Below, one piece after another: positions 1-7,332 of a DNA stretch of 64,000 nucleotides. A program made the translations under genes and the position numbers. The DNA is taken from contig NZ_PHUG01000001.1 in the NCBI RefSeq assembly GCF_002813325.1, positions 5,332,001-5,396,000 on the forward strand, written 5' to 3'. Origin of the DNA: Janthinobacterium sp. 64 (lineage in GTDB: Bacteria; Pseudomonadota; Gammaproteobacteria; Burkholderiales; Burkholderiaceae_D). The notes beneath the pieces are model-generated. The model was not told where the DNA came from. It saw only the letters and a list, made by a program, of their open reading frames with translations, and made no database searches. The first letter of the stretch is position 1. Every line of letters starts with the position of its first letter.

Positions 1-1
1 C

Positions 2-145
2 TGGCAGAAGTTTCCGCAGCCGACGGTGCTGCTGCAGCGCTATCTGTCCGGTGATACGGCGATCGAGGCTTACTGGAAGAGCGTGGCCTGGCCGGCGCAG
101 GGCATCTTCATCGGCGAACCGTTGAGTACGCCATACCGACGCTGA
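2..145 (+). CDS. C-terminal end of a TIGR03790-like protein (partial)
   Basis: An open frame runs from the window edge to a TGA at 143-145 and encodes 47 residues, including the stretches EAYWKSVAWP and GIFIGEPL. From memory these resemble the end of the TIGR03790 family, large proteins of unknown function common in bacteria with PEP-CTERM/exosortase systems. The start and most of the protein lie outside the window. The convergent gene that follows is a PEP-CTERM protein, which fits that association. Frame and stop are clear; the family assignment rests on a short tail only. Confidence 0.6.
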   Translation, partial: WQKFPQPTVLLQRYLSGDTAIEAYWKSVAWPAQGIFIGEPLSTPYRR

Positions 146-151
146 CACATA

Positions 152-946
152 TTAGCGGCTGCGGCGGCGCAGCGCCAGGCTGACGAGGGCCAGTCCGGCC
201 AGCAGCATGGCCCAGGTGGACGCTTCCGGGATGGCCGGGATATTCGGATCGGTCGGCGTCACTACCGGTGGCGTGACGATGGGCGGCGTCACGACGGGCG
301 TCCCTGGCGTCTCGACGCCCGCGACGGGCGGATTGGTGCCAAACACGCCAGGGTCGCCGGAAGCGCCGCCAGTGGCGCCCGGGCTGACGAAGCTGGCAGC
401 TGCCAGGCGTTCGGTGCCGCCAGCATTCGCCGCAGGCCAGCCGACCCAGCCAGCCGGCGCGAATGGCTGCAAGGTTGATGCTGCATTGAAACTATCCGTG
501 CCCGTGCTGGTCAAGGCGCCAGGTATGGTGGCGAGCGGACGGCTGCTCACGCTGCTAAACTCCAGTGCATCCGATGGCAAGCGTTTGACGCCCGTCCTGG
601 CGTCGTCGCTGGGCAGGCTGCGGTGGTAGGCGGCATCGTCACCGACGCTGCTGACCTCGCCTGGAGCGACGCCATCATTCTTGAATTCATCGTAATTGAT
701 ATCGCCATTGGACAGGCTGCACGGGCTGCTCACGCCTTCCATGCTGACGCCGGATGCGCCCTGGCCCTGCGCTTTCGTGTTTCCATCTTGCATGGACTGC
801 GAGCAATTTGGTTTTTTGCCAGGCGGCACGGCTTGCGGATTGACATAGTAACCAGCGTAGGTATTCGCCTGGGCCGGCAGCAGGGGCAGCAGCAGAGATC
901 CTGCAAGCAACAGTGTGGAATATGAAGGGTAGTTATTTTTTCTCAT
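152..946 (-). CDS. PEP-CTERM sorting domain protein
   Basis: A 264-residue exported protein of unknown function. It has an N-terminal signal peptide (hydrophobic run about residues 10-25, ending AQA). A low-complexity middle part is rich in Ser, Gly, Pro and Val-Thr-Pro-Pro repeats. The C-terminal sorting signal is typical: PEAS, a hydrophobic helix, then RRRSR. In this family the tail is recognised by exosortase/EpsH, cut, and the protein is placed at the envelope or in exopolysaccharide. The ATG at 946 is preferred over an in-frame TTG at 952 because AGGAAAG lies at the right distance before the ATG. It converges on the TIGR03790-like gene. No catalytic domain is visible. Confidence 0.85.
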   Translation of the reverse strand: MRKNNYPSYSTLLLAGSLLLPLLPAQANTYAGYYVNPQAVPPGKKPNCSQSMQDGNTKAQGQGASGVSMEGVSSPCSLSNGDINYDEFKNDGVAPGEVSSVGDDAAYHRSLPSDDARTGVKRLPSDALEFSSVSSRPLATIPGALTSTGTDSFNAASTLQPFAPAGWVGWPAANAGGTERLAAASFVSPGATGGASGDPGVFGTNPPVAGVETPGTPVVTPPIVTPPVVTPTDPNIPAIPEASTWAMLLAGLALVSLALRRRSR

Positions 947-1000
947 GATCAATCTTTCCTATCTCTGCTGTTTGCCCGTTGCCGCGGCTGCTGTTTGCCG

Positions 1001-1029
1001 CCATCTGTTTACTTAGCGCAAACAGATGG
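1001..1029. promoter_or_regulatory. Perfect 10-bp inverted repeat, operator-like
   Basis: CCATCTGTTT and its exact reverse complement AAACAGATGG are separated by 9 bases. The site lies 55 bases upstream of the PEP-CTERM start codon at 946. It could be a regulator site or a hairpin; no T-run follows it on either strand, so it is not a standard terminator. Confidence 0.5.
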
Positions 1030-1203
1030 TAGCATACTTGCACTCTACGCAATTTCTCATAGCTTATTTTTATTATCATTTCATACAGTTCTGCATACTT
1101 TTATGCAACAAAATATTGTGTGATAGGCCAGCTTGGCATTCCTGTACGTGCAAACTGCATGCATTCCCGTCAACTTTTGTCATCAAGCTGTCACGCTTGA
1201 ATA

Positions 1204-1223
1204 TTACTATGAATTAATAGTAA
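1204..1223. promoter_or_regulatory. 7-bp inverted repeat upstream of the nuclease gene
   Basis: TTACTAT and ATAGTAA flank a 6-base AT centre, about 95 bases before the nuclease start codon. The arms match perfectly. A regulator-binding role is inference only. Confidence 0.35.
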
Positions 1224-1318
1224 AAAGACTATTTGATTGATCAATGTTATTGCCTGAAATTCAACGCCGCCTGCTGGTATTGGCAGACCGGAACTTTAAA
1301 TTTCCACCAGGAATTTTT

Positions 1319-4300
1319 ATGAGAAATAGTTACACGCCGGCTCGCTCTGCATTGCCCGGACTGTCCCTGCGCGCCGCGCCGTGGCGCCTGACCCTGATGG
1401 CCGGCTTGCTGTCGTCGCTGGGCATGCCGGCACTGGCCGCTTCCGATATCGTCATCAGCCAGGTGTATGGCGGTGGCGGCAATACGGGTGCGCTGTACCG
1501 CAACGATTTCATTGAATTATTCAACCGTGGCGCCAGTCCCGTGAACTTGAGCAACTGGAGCGTGCAATACGGCGCCGCAGCTAATACGAGCTGGTCCGTG
1601 ACGGCCTTGCCGGCTATCGATTTGCAACCTGGCCAGTATTTGCTGGTCCAGCAAGCCAAGGGCGCGGGCGGCACGCAAGACTTGCCCACGCCCGATGCCT
1701 CGGGCAGTCTGAGCATGTCGGGCACGACCGGCAAGGTGCTGTTAAGCAATAGCAAGACGGCCCAGGTGGGCGCCAGCCCCTCGGGCGCCGCCGTCATCGA
1801 CCTGGTCGGCTTCGGCACGGCCAACGGTTTCGAGGGCAATCTGGCGCCCGCGCCGTCGAATACGCTGGCGATCCTGCGCGCCAACGGCGGCTGCAGCGAT
1901 ACGGACGACAACGGCGTGGACTTCGCCAGCGGCAGCGTGACGCCGCGCAACACGGCCTCGCCGCGCAATGCCTGCGGCGGCCCCGTGGTGCACCAGATCA
2001 TTACCAACTGCCCCGCCAGCCTGGCCTTGGCCGAGGGCAATAGCGGCAACGCCGTGCTGCGCGCTGCCGATGTCGATGGCGTCGTGAATGCCGCCATCTT
2101 GAGTTCGCCCGCCGTGGCCGGCATCAGCCTGGCCAGTTTCAGCGCGGCCGGCGTGGCGGGCGAGAGCGCCAGCGTGAACTTGCTGGTGGCCGCCGGCGTG
2201 CCGGTGGGCAATTATCCCGTCATCGTGAATTTCAGCAACGACCAGCAGCAGACAGCCTCGTGCAAGGTGGACGTGGCCGTGCAGGGCCTGGCTGCCATCA
2301 GCCACACGATTGCGCAAATCCAGGGCAGCGGCGCGGCCAGCCCGTACGCCAATTCCGTGCAGACGACCGAGGGCGTGGTGACACTGAAAGTGGGGACCGG
2401 CTTCTTCCTCCAGGATGCGGCCGGCGATGGCGACCCGTCGACGTCGGACGGCATCTTCGTGTACACGGGCGCGACGGCCACCAGCGTGCGGCCGGGCGAA
2501 CTGGTGCGCGTGACGGGCACGGTGTTTGAATACACGCCCACGGGCGCAAAGAATTCCTACACGGAATTGAAAGACGTGACGGCCATCCTGACGCAAAGCG
2601 CGGGCCACAGCATCGTGCCGACGAATGTGACCTTGCCCAACGACAACCTGGCGGCCGTGGAAGGCATGCTGGTGCGCTTCACGCAACCGTTGACCGTGTC
2701 GCAGAACGCCTACCTCGGCGCGCGCGGCGAATTGACCCTGTCGGCCGGACGGCGCGAAGTGCCGACCAACCGCTACCCGGCCGGCTCAAACGAAGCGCAA
2801 GCCTTGATCGCGGCCAATGCGCACAACCTGATCGTGCTCGATGATGGCATCTTCGTTGCACCGCCCACCATTCCTTACATCGGCCAGGATGGCACCGTGC
2901 GCAGCGGCGATACGGTGGCCGACTTGACGGGCGTGGTCGACTTTGGCGCCATCGGCGGTGGCGGCGCCGCGTACAAACTGCAGCCGACGCAAGCGCCGCA
3001 GTTTTCGCGCGACAACCCGCGTGCGGCCAGCCCGGAATTGCCTGTTGGTAACGTCAAGGTGGCCAGCGCCAATGTGCTCAATTTCTTCACGACCTTTACG
3101 AATGGCAGCAACGTGTTTGGCCAGACGGGGCAGGGCTGTACCGTGGGCACGTCGACAAGCAAGAGCAATTGCCGCGGTGCCGACAACCTGGCTGAGTTCG
3201 TGCGCCAGCGCGACAAGATCGTCGCCGAACTCCAAGCCATCGATGCCGACGTGGTGGGTTTGATGGAAATCCAGAACAATGGCGAGACGGCCGTCACCTA
3301 CCTGGTCGAGCAACTGAATGCGGCCATCGGCGCCGTGAGCTATGCCGTGGTGCCGAAACCGGCCGCCACCGGCACGGATGCCATCCGCGTGGCGATGATT
3401 TACAAGCCGGCCAAGCTGGGCCTGGTGGGCGGCGCCTTGTCGGATGCCAATGCCATCAACAACCGTCCGCCGATGGCGCAAACCTTCCGTGCCGGCAATG
3501 GCGAGAAATTCTCGCTGATCGTCAATCACTTGAAATCGAAGGGCAGCTGCCCGTCGGGCGGGGTGGACGCGGACCAGAACGATAGCCAGAGTTGCTGGAA
3601 CGCCACGCGCGTGCAGCAGGCGCAGCGGCTGGTGGGCAGTTTCGTGCCGCAAGTGGCGGCCGCTGCCGGCGATGCGGATGTGCTGGTCATCGGCGACCTC
3701 AATTCGTATGGCGCGGAAGACCCGATCCAGGTCATCACGGACGCCGGCTTCGTCAACGAACTTGAGCGTTTCGTGCGCCCGTCCGGCATGCCGTATTCGT
3801 ATGTGTTTGGCGGCCAGAGCGGCTACCTCGACCATGCGCTGGCCAGCGCTTCGCTGAGCCCGCAAGTGGCCGGTGTGGCCGAATGGCATGTCAATGCCGA
3901 CGAGCCGGAAGTGATCGACTACAACATCGATGCGGCCAAGCCGCAAGACTTGTACACCGCCTTGCCGTACCGCGCCTCGGATCACGACCCCGTCGTCGTC
4001 AGCCTGGACTTGCAGCCCGCCTACCGCGACATCACGGCCGCCGTGGCGCAAGCCAGCTCGGGCCTGGCGTTCAACCGCGCGACGCAGAAATACACGGGTA
4101 CGTTCGCCTTCACCAATACGGGCACGAGCACGCTCAGCGGCCCATTCCAGGTGGTGTTTGGCGGCTTGCCGGCTGGCGTAAGCCTGGCCAACGCCACGGG
4201 CAGCCATGCGGGCGCCGCCTACGTCACCGTCAACGCGGCCAGCCTGCCGCCGGGCGCGACGGCTTCGTTTGCCGTCAGTTTTACCAATCCGTCGAAAGTG

Positions 4301-4342
4301 ACGATCAATTACTCGGCCAGCATCTTCGCCGGCAACTTCTAA
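1319..4342 (+). CDS. ExeM/NucH-family extracellular endonuclease
   Basis: A secreted nuclease of 1007 residues. After a signal peptide (to about residue 41, ending ALAA) comes a lamin-tail domain (about 43-170, with DFIELFNRG). An OB-fold-like segment follows (about 340-450, with GFFLQD and GDGDPSTSDGIFV). The endonuclease/exonuclease/phosphatase domain spans about 575-895: MEIQNNG, VNHLKSKG, GDLNSYG and the final SDHDPVVV supply the metal-binding and catalytic Asp, Glu, Asn and His residues. A C-terminal segment of about 110 residues looks like a small beta domain. The family degrades extracellular DNA. The ATG at 1319 is chosen because AGGA precedes it and a signal peptide follows; an upstream in-frame start at 1244 gives no signal. 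A PEP-CTERM gene follows after 10 bases. Confidence 0.88.
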   Translation: MRNSYTPARSALPGLSLRAAPWRLTLMAGLLSSLGMPALAASDIVISQVYGGGGNTGALYRNDFIELFNRGASPVNLSNWSVQYGAAANTSWSVTALPAIDLQPGQYLLVQQAKGAGGTQDLPTPDASGSLSMSGTTGKVLLSNSKTAQVGASPSGAAVIDLVGFGTANGFEGNLAPAPSNTLAILRANGGCSDTDDNGVDFASGSVTPRNTASPRNACGGPVVHQIITNCPASLALAEGNSGNAVLRAADVDGVVNAAILSSPAVAGISLASFSAAGVAGESASVNLLVAAGVPVGNYPVIVNFSNDQQQTASCKVDVAVQGLAAISHTIAQIQGSGAASPYANSVQTTEGVVTLKVGTGFFLQDAAGDGDPSTSDGIFVYTGATATSVRPGELVRVTGTVFEYTPTGAKNSYTELKDVTAILTQSAGHSIVPTNVTLPNDNLAAVEGMLVRFTQPLTVSQNAYLGARGELTLSAGRREVPTNRYPAGSNEAQALIAANAHNLIVLDDGIFVAPPTIPYIGQDGTVRSGDTVADLTGVVDFGAIGGGGAAYKLQPTQAPQFSRDNPRAASPELPVGNVKVASANVLNFFTTFTNGSNVFGQTGQGCTVGTSTSKSNCRGADNLAEFVRQRDKIVAELQAIDADVVGLMEIQNNGETAVTYLVEQLNAAIGAVSYAVVPKPAATGTDAIRVAMIYKPAKLGLVGGALSDANAINNRPPMAQTFRAGNGEKFSLIVNHLKSKGSCPSGGVDADQNDSQSCWNATRVQQAQRLVGSFVPQVAAAAGDADVLVIGDLNSYGAEDPIQVITDAGFVNELERFVRPSGMPYSYVFGGQSGYLDHALASASLSPQVAGVAEWHVNADEPEVIDYNIDAAKPQDLYTALPYRASDHDPVVVSLDLQPAYRDITAAVAQASSGLAFNRATQKYTGTFAFTNTGTSTLSGPFQVVFGGLPAGVSLANATGSHAGAAYVTVNAASLPPGATASFAVSFTNPSKVTINYSASIFAGNF

Positions 4343-4352
4343 GGACATCACC

Positions 4353-4991
4353 ATGTTTGCAACGACACTCAACCGTACCTTGCGCCACGCCGTGCTGGCC
4401 GCCTTGCTTGCCGGCAGCTCCAGCCTGGCGCTGGCGGCTCCGCTCAGTTACCACGTGGAAATCGACACCAGCGCCTTTTCCGGCGCCGGCTTCCTCGACT
4501 TTGCCTTCATCGCCGGCAACAGCCCCGCACCGGGCGCCAGTGCCGTGCTGAGCAATTTCTCGGGCGCGTTCGGCGCGCTGGCATCGCAGGAAGGCAATGT
4601 CAGCGGCAGCGTGCCAGGCACCTTGACCTTCGGCAATAGTGGGGCCTACAACGACTGGTTCCACAACGTGACCCTGGGCGGCAAGTTCGCATTCAACGTG
4701 GTCTTCGGCGGCGACTTCCTGAACACGGCCGGCAACGCGGGCACGACCTTTGGCGTGGGCTTGCTCGACTACACAGGCACCACTTACCTGGGCAATGCAA
4801 ATGGTAACCTGGTGCAGTTCGAACTGACGCCGGTCAATGGCGGCTTGCCCGCCAGCATTGCCGGCAGCACCTATGCCAGCATCGCGTCGATCTCGGCCGT
4901 ACCGGAAGCCTCGGAATGGATGATGCTGACGGGCGGCCTGGCGCTGATCGGCTTTGCCTTGCGCCGCCGCCAGCGTCTGCCAGCGGCGTAA
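4353..4991 (+). CDS. PEP-CTERM protein (NF038129-like)
   Basis: A 212-residue exported protein. The signal peptide spans about residues 1-29 (ending LALAA). The body, starting YHVEIDTSAFSG, resembles PEP-CTERM proteins grouped as NF038129, from memory. The C-terminus has the sorting signal: PEASEW, a hydrophobic helix, then RRRQR. The start lies only 10 bases after the nuclease stop codon, with AAGGA upstream, so the two are probably cotranscribed. This suggests a surface-anchored partner expressed together with an extracellular nuclease. Function unknown. Confidence 0.85.
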   Translation: MFATTLNRTLRHAVLAALLAGSSSLALAAPLSYHVEIDTSAFSGAGFLDFAFIAGNSPAPGASAVLSNFSGAFGALASQEGNVSGSVPGTLTFGNSGAYNDWFHNVTLGGKFAFNVVFGGDFLNTAGNAGTTFGVGLLDYTGTTYLGNANGNLVQFELTPVNGGLPASIAGSTYASIASISAVPEASEWMMLTGGLALIGFALRRRQRLPAA

Positions 4992-5020
4992 GCACCGGCG
5001 CTGCCGGCCCGGGCCAGGCT

Positions 5021-5371
5021 TCAGCGCTGCGCATCGGGCACGCTGCGCGCACCGCTGTCATTGACATGCTCTTCGGTGCTGGGCGAGACGCGCGCGACGA
5101 GGGGGCTGGCGCGCAGGCGCTTGACCTCGGCTGGCGTGAGCAGGGCGGCAAAGCCGTTCAGCGTGGCCGTGTAGTGGTGTTGCACGCTGGCCTCGGGCAC
5201 CAGCGCCAGCACGGCGCGCCGTTGCGCCTCGGCCTGCGTTGCCCGGGCTTCGCGCTGCGCCGCTGCCGGCAATTGCACGGGTAATTGCACAATATACGCC
5301 TGGCGCGCGGGGGCAGCCGATGGGCCCATGGCGCCAGCGAGAATGACCAGACCCAGATGGAATGCGGGCAT
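5021..5371 (-). CDS. Free-standing inhibitor I9 / subtilisin-propeptide-like protein
   Basis: A 116-residue protein with a signal peptide (hydrophobic run about residues 3-22) followed by a fold resembling the I9 propeptide of subtilases: YIVQL, then a middle helix, then HHYTATLNGFAALLT and a C-terminal LVARVSPSTE. In subtilases this module folds the protease and inhibits it. Here no protease domain follows; the frame stops soon after. It could act as a stand-alone periplasmic or secreted protease inhibitor or chaperone. The ATG at 5371 is strongly supported by AAGGAG seven bases upstream. It converges on the PEP-CTERM gene and diverges from gspG. Confidence 0.65.
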   Translation of the reverse strand: MPAFHLGLVILAGAMGPSAAPARQAYIVQLPVQLPAAAQREARATQAEAQRRAVLALVPEASVQHHYTATLNGFAALLTPAEVKRLRASPLVARVSPSTEEHVNDSGARSVPDAQR

Positions 5372-5549
5372 GCGTGCTCCTTCGGTGCGCGGTGGCGGCA
5401 TGCCACCCGTGCACGGATTGTACGCGTGCTGCGCGGCAGGCGGCGCGTGCGGCGCAACGTGGCGTCTTGCGCAAGCTCAAGCTTCTTTGCTGAAATTTTG
5501 TTATTTACAATACAAAGAAAAGATTGTCTTAACCATAAGCGGCATGGTA

Positions 5550-5567
5550 GCCTGATATGCATCAGGC
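5550..5567. promoter_or_regulatory. 7-bp dyad upstream of the secretion operon
   Basis: GCCTGAT and ATCAGGC flank the centre ATGC, about 80 bases upstream of the first gene of the secretion operon. Perfect symmetry in the operon's leader suggests a regulator site, but no regulator is known. Confidence 0.35.
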
Positions 5568-5647
5568 AAGCGTGTCGCTCCTGTGTGCGGCCATCAGCTG
5601 CGCATGGGGGCGCAATGCATTGAAGGTTGGCATGAGGGAGTGAGCGG

Positions 5648-6091
5648 ATGCAAGCAGCACACAGGCATAACTTGGCAACAACGCGCGCTGCGCGTGGTTT
5701 TACATTGCTCGAATTATTGGTCGTCATCGTGATCATCGGCTTGCTGGCGGCGTATGTCGGCCCCAAGTATTTTGCCCAGCTGGGCAAATCGGAAGTGACG
5801 GTGGCCAAGGCGCAGATCGAGGCGTTTGAAAAGTCGCTCGATACCTATCGCCTCGACGTGGGACGCTACCCGTCCACGGAAGAAGGCCTGGGCGCACTGC
5901 TGGTGGCGCCGCCGGCTGCCGGCACGCGCTGGAATGGACCGTACCTGAAAAAGGCCGTGCCGCTCGACCCCTGGGGCCATGCCTATCAATACCGCGCGCC
6001 CGGCAGCAAGGGCGAGTACGACATCGTCTCGATGGGCAAGGATGGCCAACCCGGTGGCAGCGGCGACAACGCCGACATCAGCGCGCAATAG
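5648..6091 (+). CDS. gspG: Type II secretion major pseudopilin GspG
   Basis: A 147-residue prepilin-like protein. A short basic leader is cut before Phe by prepilin peptidase in the motif RGFTLLELLVVIVIIGLL, with Glu at mature position 5. The C-terminal region has the features of major pseudopilins: YPSTEEGL, PYLKK, DPWG and YDIVSMGKDG, which in GspG includes calcium-binding residues. It is the first gene of the operon, with GAGGGAG upstream of the ATG. Its role is to polymerise into the short pseudopilus in the periplasm. No prepilin peptidase gene is present in the window, so processing depends on one elsewhere. Confidence 0.92.
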   Translation: MQAAHRHNLATTRAARGFTLLELLVVIVIIGLLAAYVGPKYFAQLGKSEVTVAKAQIEAFEKSLDTYRLDVGRYPSTEEGLGALLVAPPAAGTRWNGPYLKKAVPLDPWGHAYQYRAPGSKGEYDIVSMGKDGQPGGSGDNADISAQ

Positions 6092-6126
6092 CGTCAGCGC
6101 CACTCCTCCCTCACGGACACGCCATC

Positions 6127-7332
6127 ATGCAGTTTGAAGTTCGCGCGCTCTCCACGGACCAGGCAGCGGTCACCTTGTCGACCTGCGTGATTGACGCACG
6201 CGACGCAGCCGACGCGCGCCGCCAGGCTGAGGCGCGCGGCCTGTTCGTCAGCGCCATCCGCCCCGTGCGGACCACGCCGTTCAGCGCGGCCGGACGCCAG
6301 CGCGCGCGCGCGCTGCCCCTGTTGCTGTTCAGCCAGGAATTGCTGGCGTTATTGAATGCGGGCCTGGGCATCGTCGAGGCGCTGGAAGCCTTGCTGGAAA
6401 AGGAAGCGGCGCCCGCCACGCGCAGCGTGCTCACGCGTCTGCTGGAAGGCTTGCGCGAAGGCAAGCGTTTTTCCGCCGTGCTGGCAGAGCAGGCCGAACT
6501 GTTTCCACCGCTCTACATTGGCATCGTCAAGGCGGCCGAAGGCACGAGCGACTTGCCGCGCGCGCTGTCGCGCTACATCGACTACCAGCAGCGCATCGAC
6601 ACGGTGCGCAGTAAAATCGTCAGCGCCGCCATCTATCCGGCCATCCTGCTGGCCGTGGGCGGCGGCGTCAGCGCCTTCCTGATCAGCTATGTGGTGCCGC
6701 GTTTCGCCGAGGTGTATCAGGGCGCCGGACGCAACCTGCCGTGGATGTCGCAAGTCATGCTCAGCTGGGGCCAGTTCGTCACCGAACACGGCGTGCTGCT
6801 GTTGCTCGGGCTGGCGCTGGCCGGCAGTGTGTTGCTGACCGCCGTGCGCCGCGTGCTGCGCCGTGGCGGCGTGGCGCGCCTGCTGGCGGCACTGCCCGGC
6901 ATCGGCGAGCGCGTGCGCATCTATGAACTGTCGCGCCTGTACCTGACCCTGGGCATGCTGGCCGAAGGCGGCATCACCATCGTGCAGGCGATCGCCACCG
7001 TGCAAGCGATGGTCTCGCCGGGCATGCAGGCGTCGTTGCAGCAGGCGCGCGGCGCCATCGAGGCGGGCCAGCCCCTGTCGTCGGCCTTTGAGCAGCACCG
7101 ACTGACGACGCCGATTTCCCTGCGCATGCTGCGCGTGGGCGAGCGCACGGGCGACATGGGCCCCATGCTGACGCAGTCGGCCGCCTTTTACGACGGCGAA
7201 ATCAGCCGCTGGATCGACCGTTTTACACGCACCTTCGAACCCTTGCTGATGGCCGCCATCGGCCTGATAGTGGGCGCCATCGTGATCCTGCTGTACATGC
7301 CCATCTTTGACCTTGCCGGCGATATTGCATGA
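6127..7332 (+). CDS. gspF: Type II secretion / type IV pilus inner-membrane platform protein (GspF family)
   Basis: A 401-residue GspF/PilC-family protein with the usual layout: an N-terminal cytoplasmic part, two T2SSF domains (about residues 65-190 and 270-390) and transmembrane segments near 170-190, 215-240 and 370-395. Motifs SQELLALLNAG, IVKAAEGTSDLP and the second-domain MLRVGERTGDMG are characteristic. The protein forms the membrane platform driven by the GspE ATPase. It lies 35 bases after gspG, and its stop overlaps the gspE start (ATGA), indicating translational coupling. Confidence 0.92.
   Translation: MQFEVRALSTDQAAVTLSTCVIDARDAADARRQAEARGLFVSAIRPVRTTPFSAAGRQRARALPLLLFSQELLALLNAGLGIVEALEALLEKEAAPATRSVLTRLLEGLREGKRFSAVLAEQAELFPPLYIGIVKAAEGTSDLPRALSRYIDYQQRIDTVRSKIVSAAIYPAILLAVGGGVSAFLISYVVPRFAEVYQGAGRNLPWMSQVMLSWGQFVTEHGVLLLLGLALAGSVLLTAVRRVLRRGGVARLLAALPGIGERVRIYELSRLYLTLGMLAEGGITIVQAIATVQAMVSPGMQASLQQARGAIEAGQPLSSAFEQHRLTTPISLRMLRVGERTGDMGPMLTQSAAFYDGEISRWIDRFTRTFEPLLMAAIGLIVGAIVILLYMPIFDLAGDIA

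Larger units (their letters stand above)
947..1318. other. AT-rich divergent intergenic region
   Basis: This 372-bp gap separates a PEP-CTERM gene (minus) from the secreted nuclease gene (plus). It is clearly more AT-rich than the flanking genes. It holds two marked dyads (1001-1029 and 1204-1223) and a weaker one at 1183-1200 (TCAAGC / GCTTGA). A possible 63-codon frame at 1026-1217 has no ribosome binding site and no recognisable product. Promoters for both genes must lie here, but no convincing -35/-10 pair stood out. Confidence 0.6.

Noticed and set aside
947..1000. Sigma-54 promoter for the first PEP-CTERM gene
   Set aside because: TGGCGGCAAACAGCA on the minus strand has 9 rather than 10 bases between GG and GC.
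1026..1217. 63-codon frame in the AT-rich gap
   Set aside because: No ribosome binding site and no plausible protein; overlaps a dyad.
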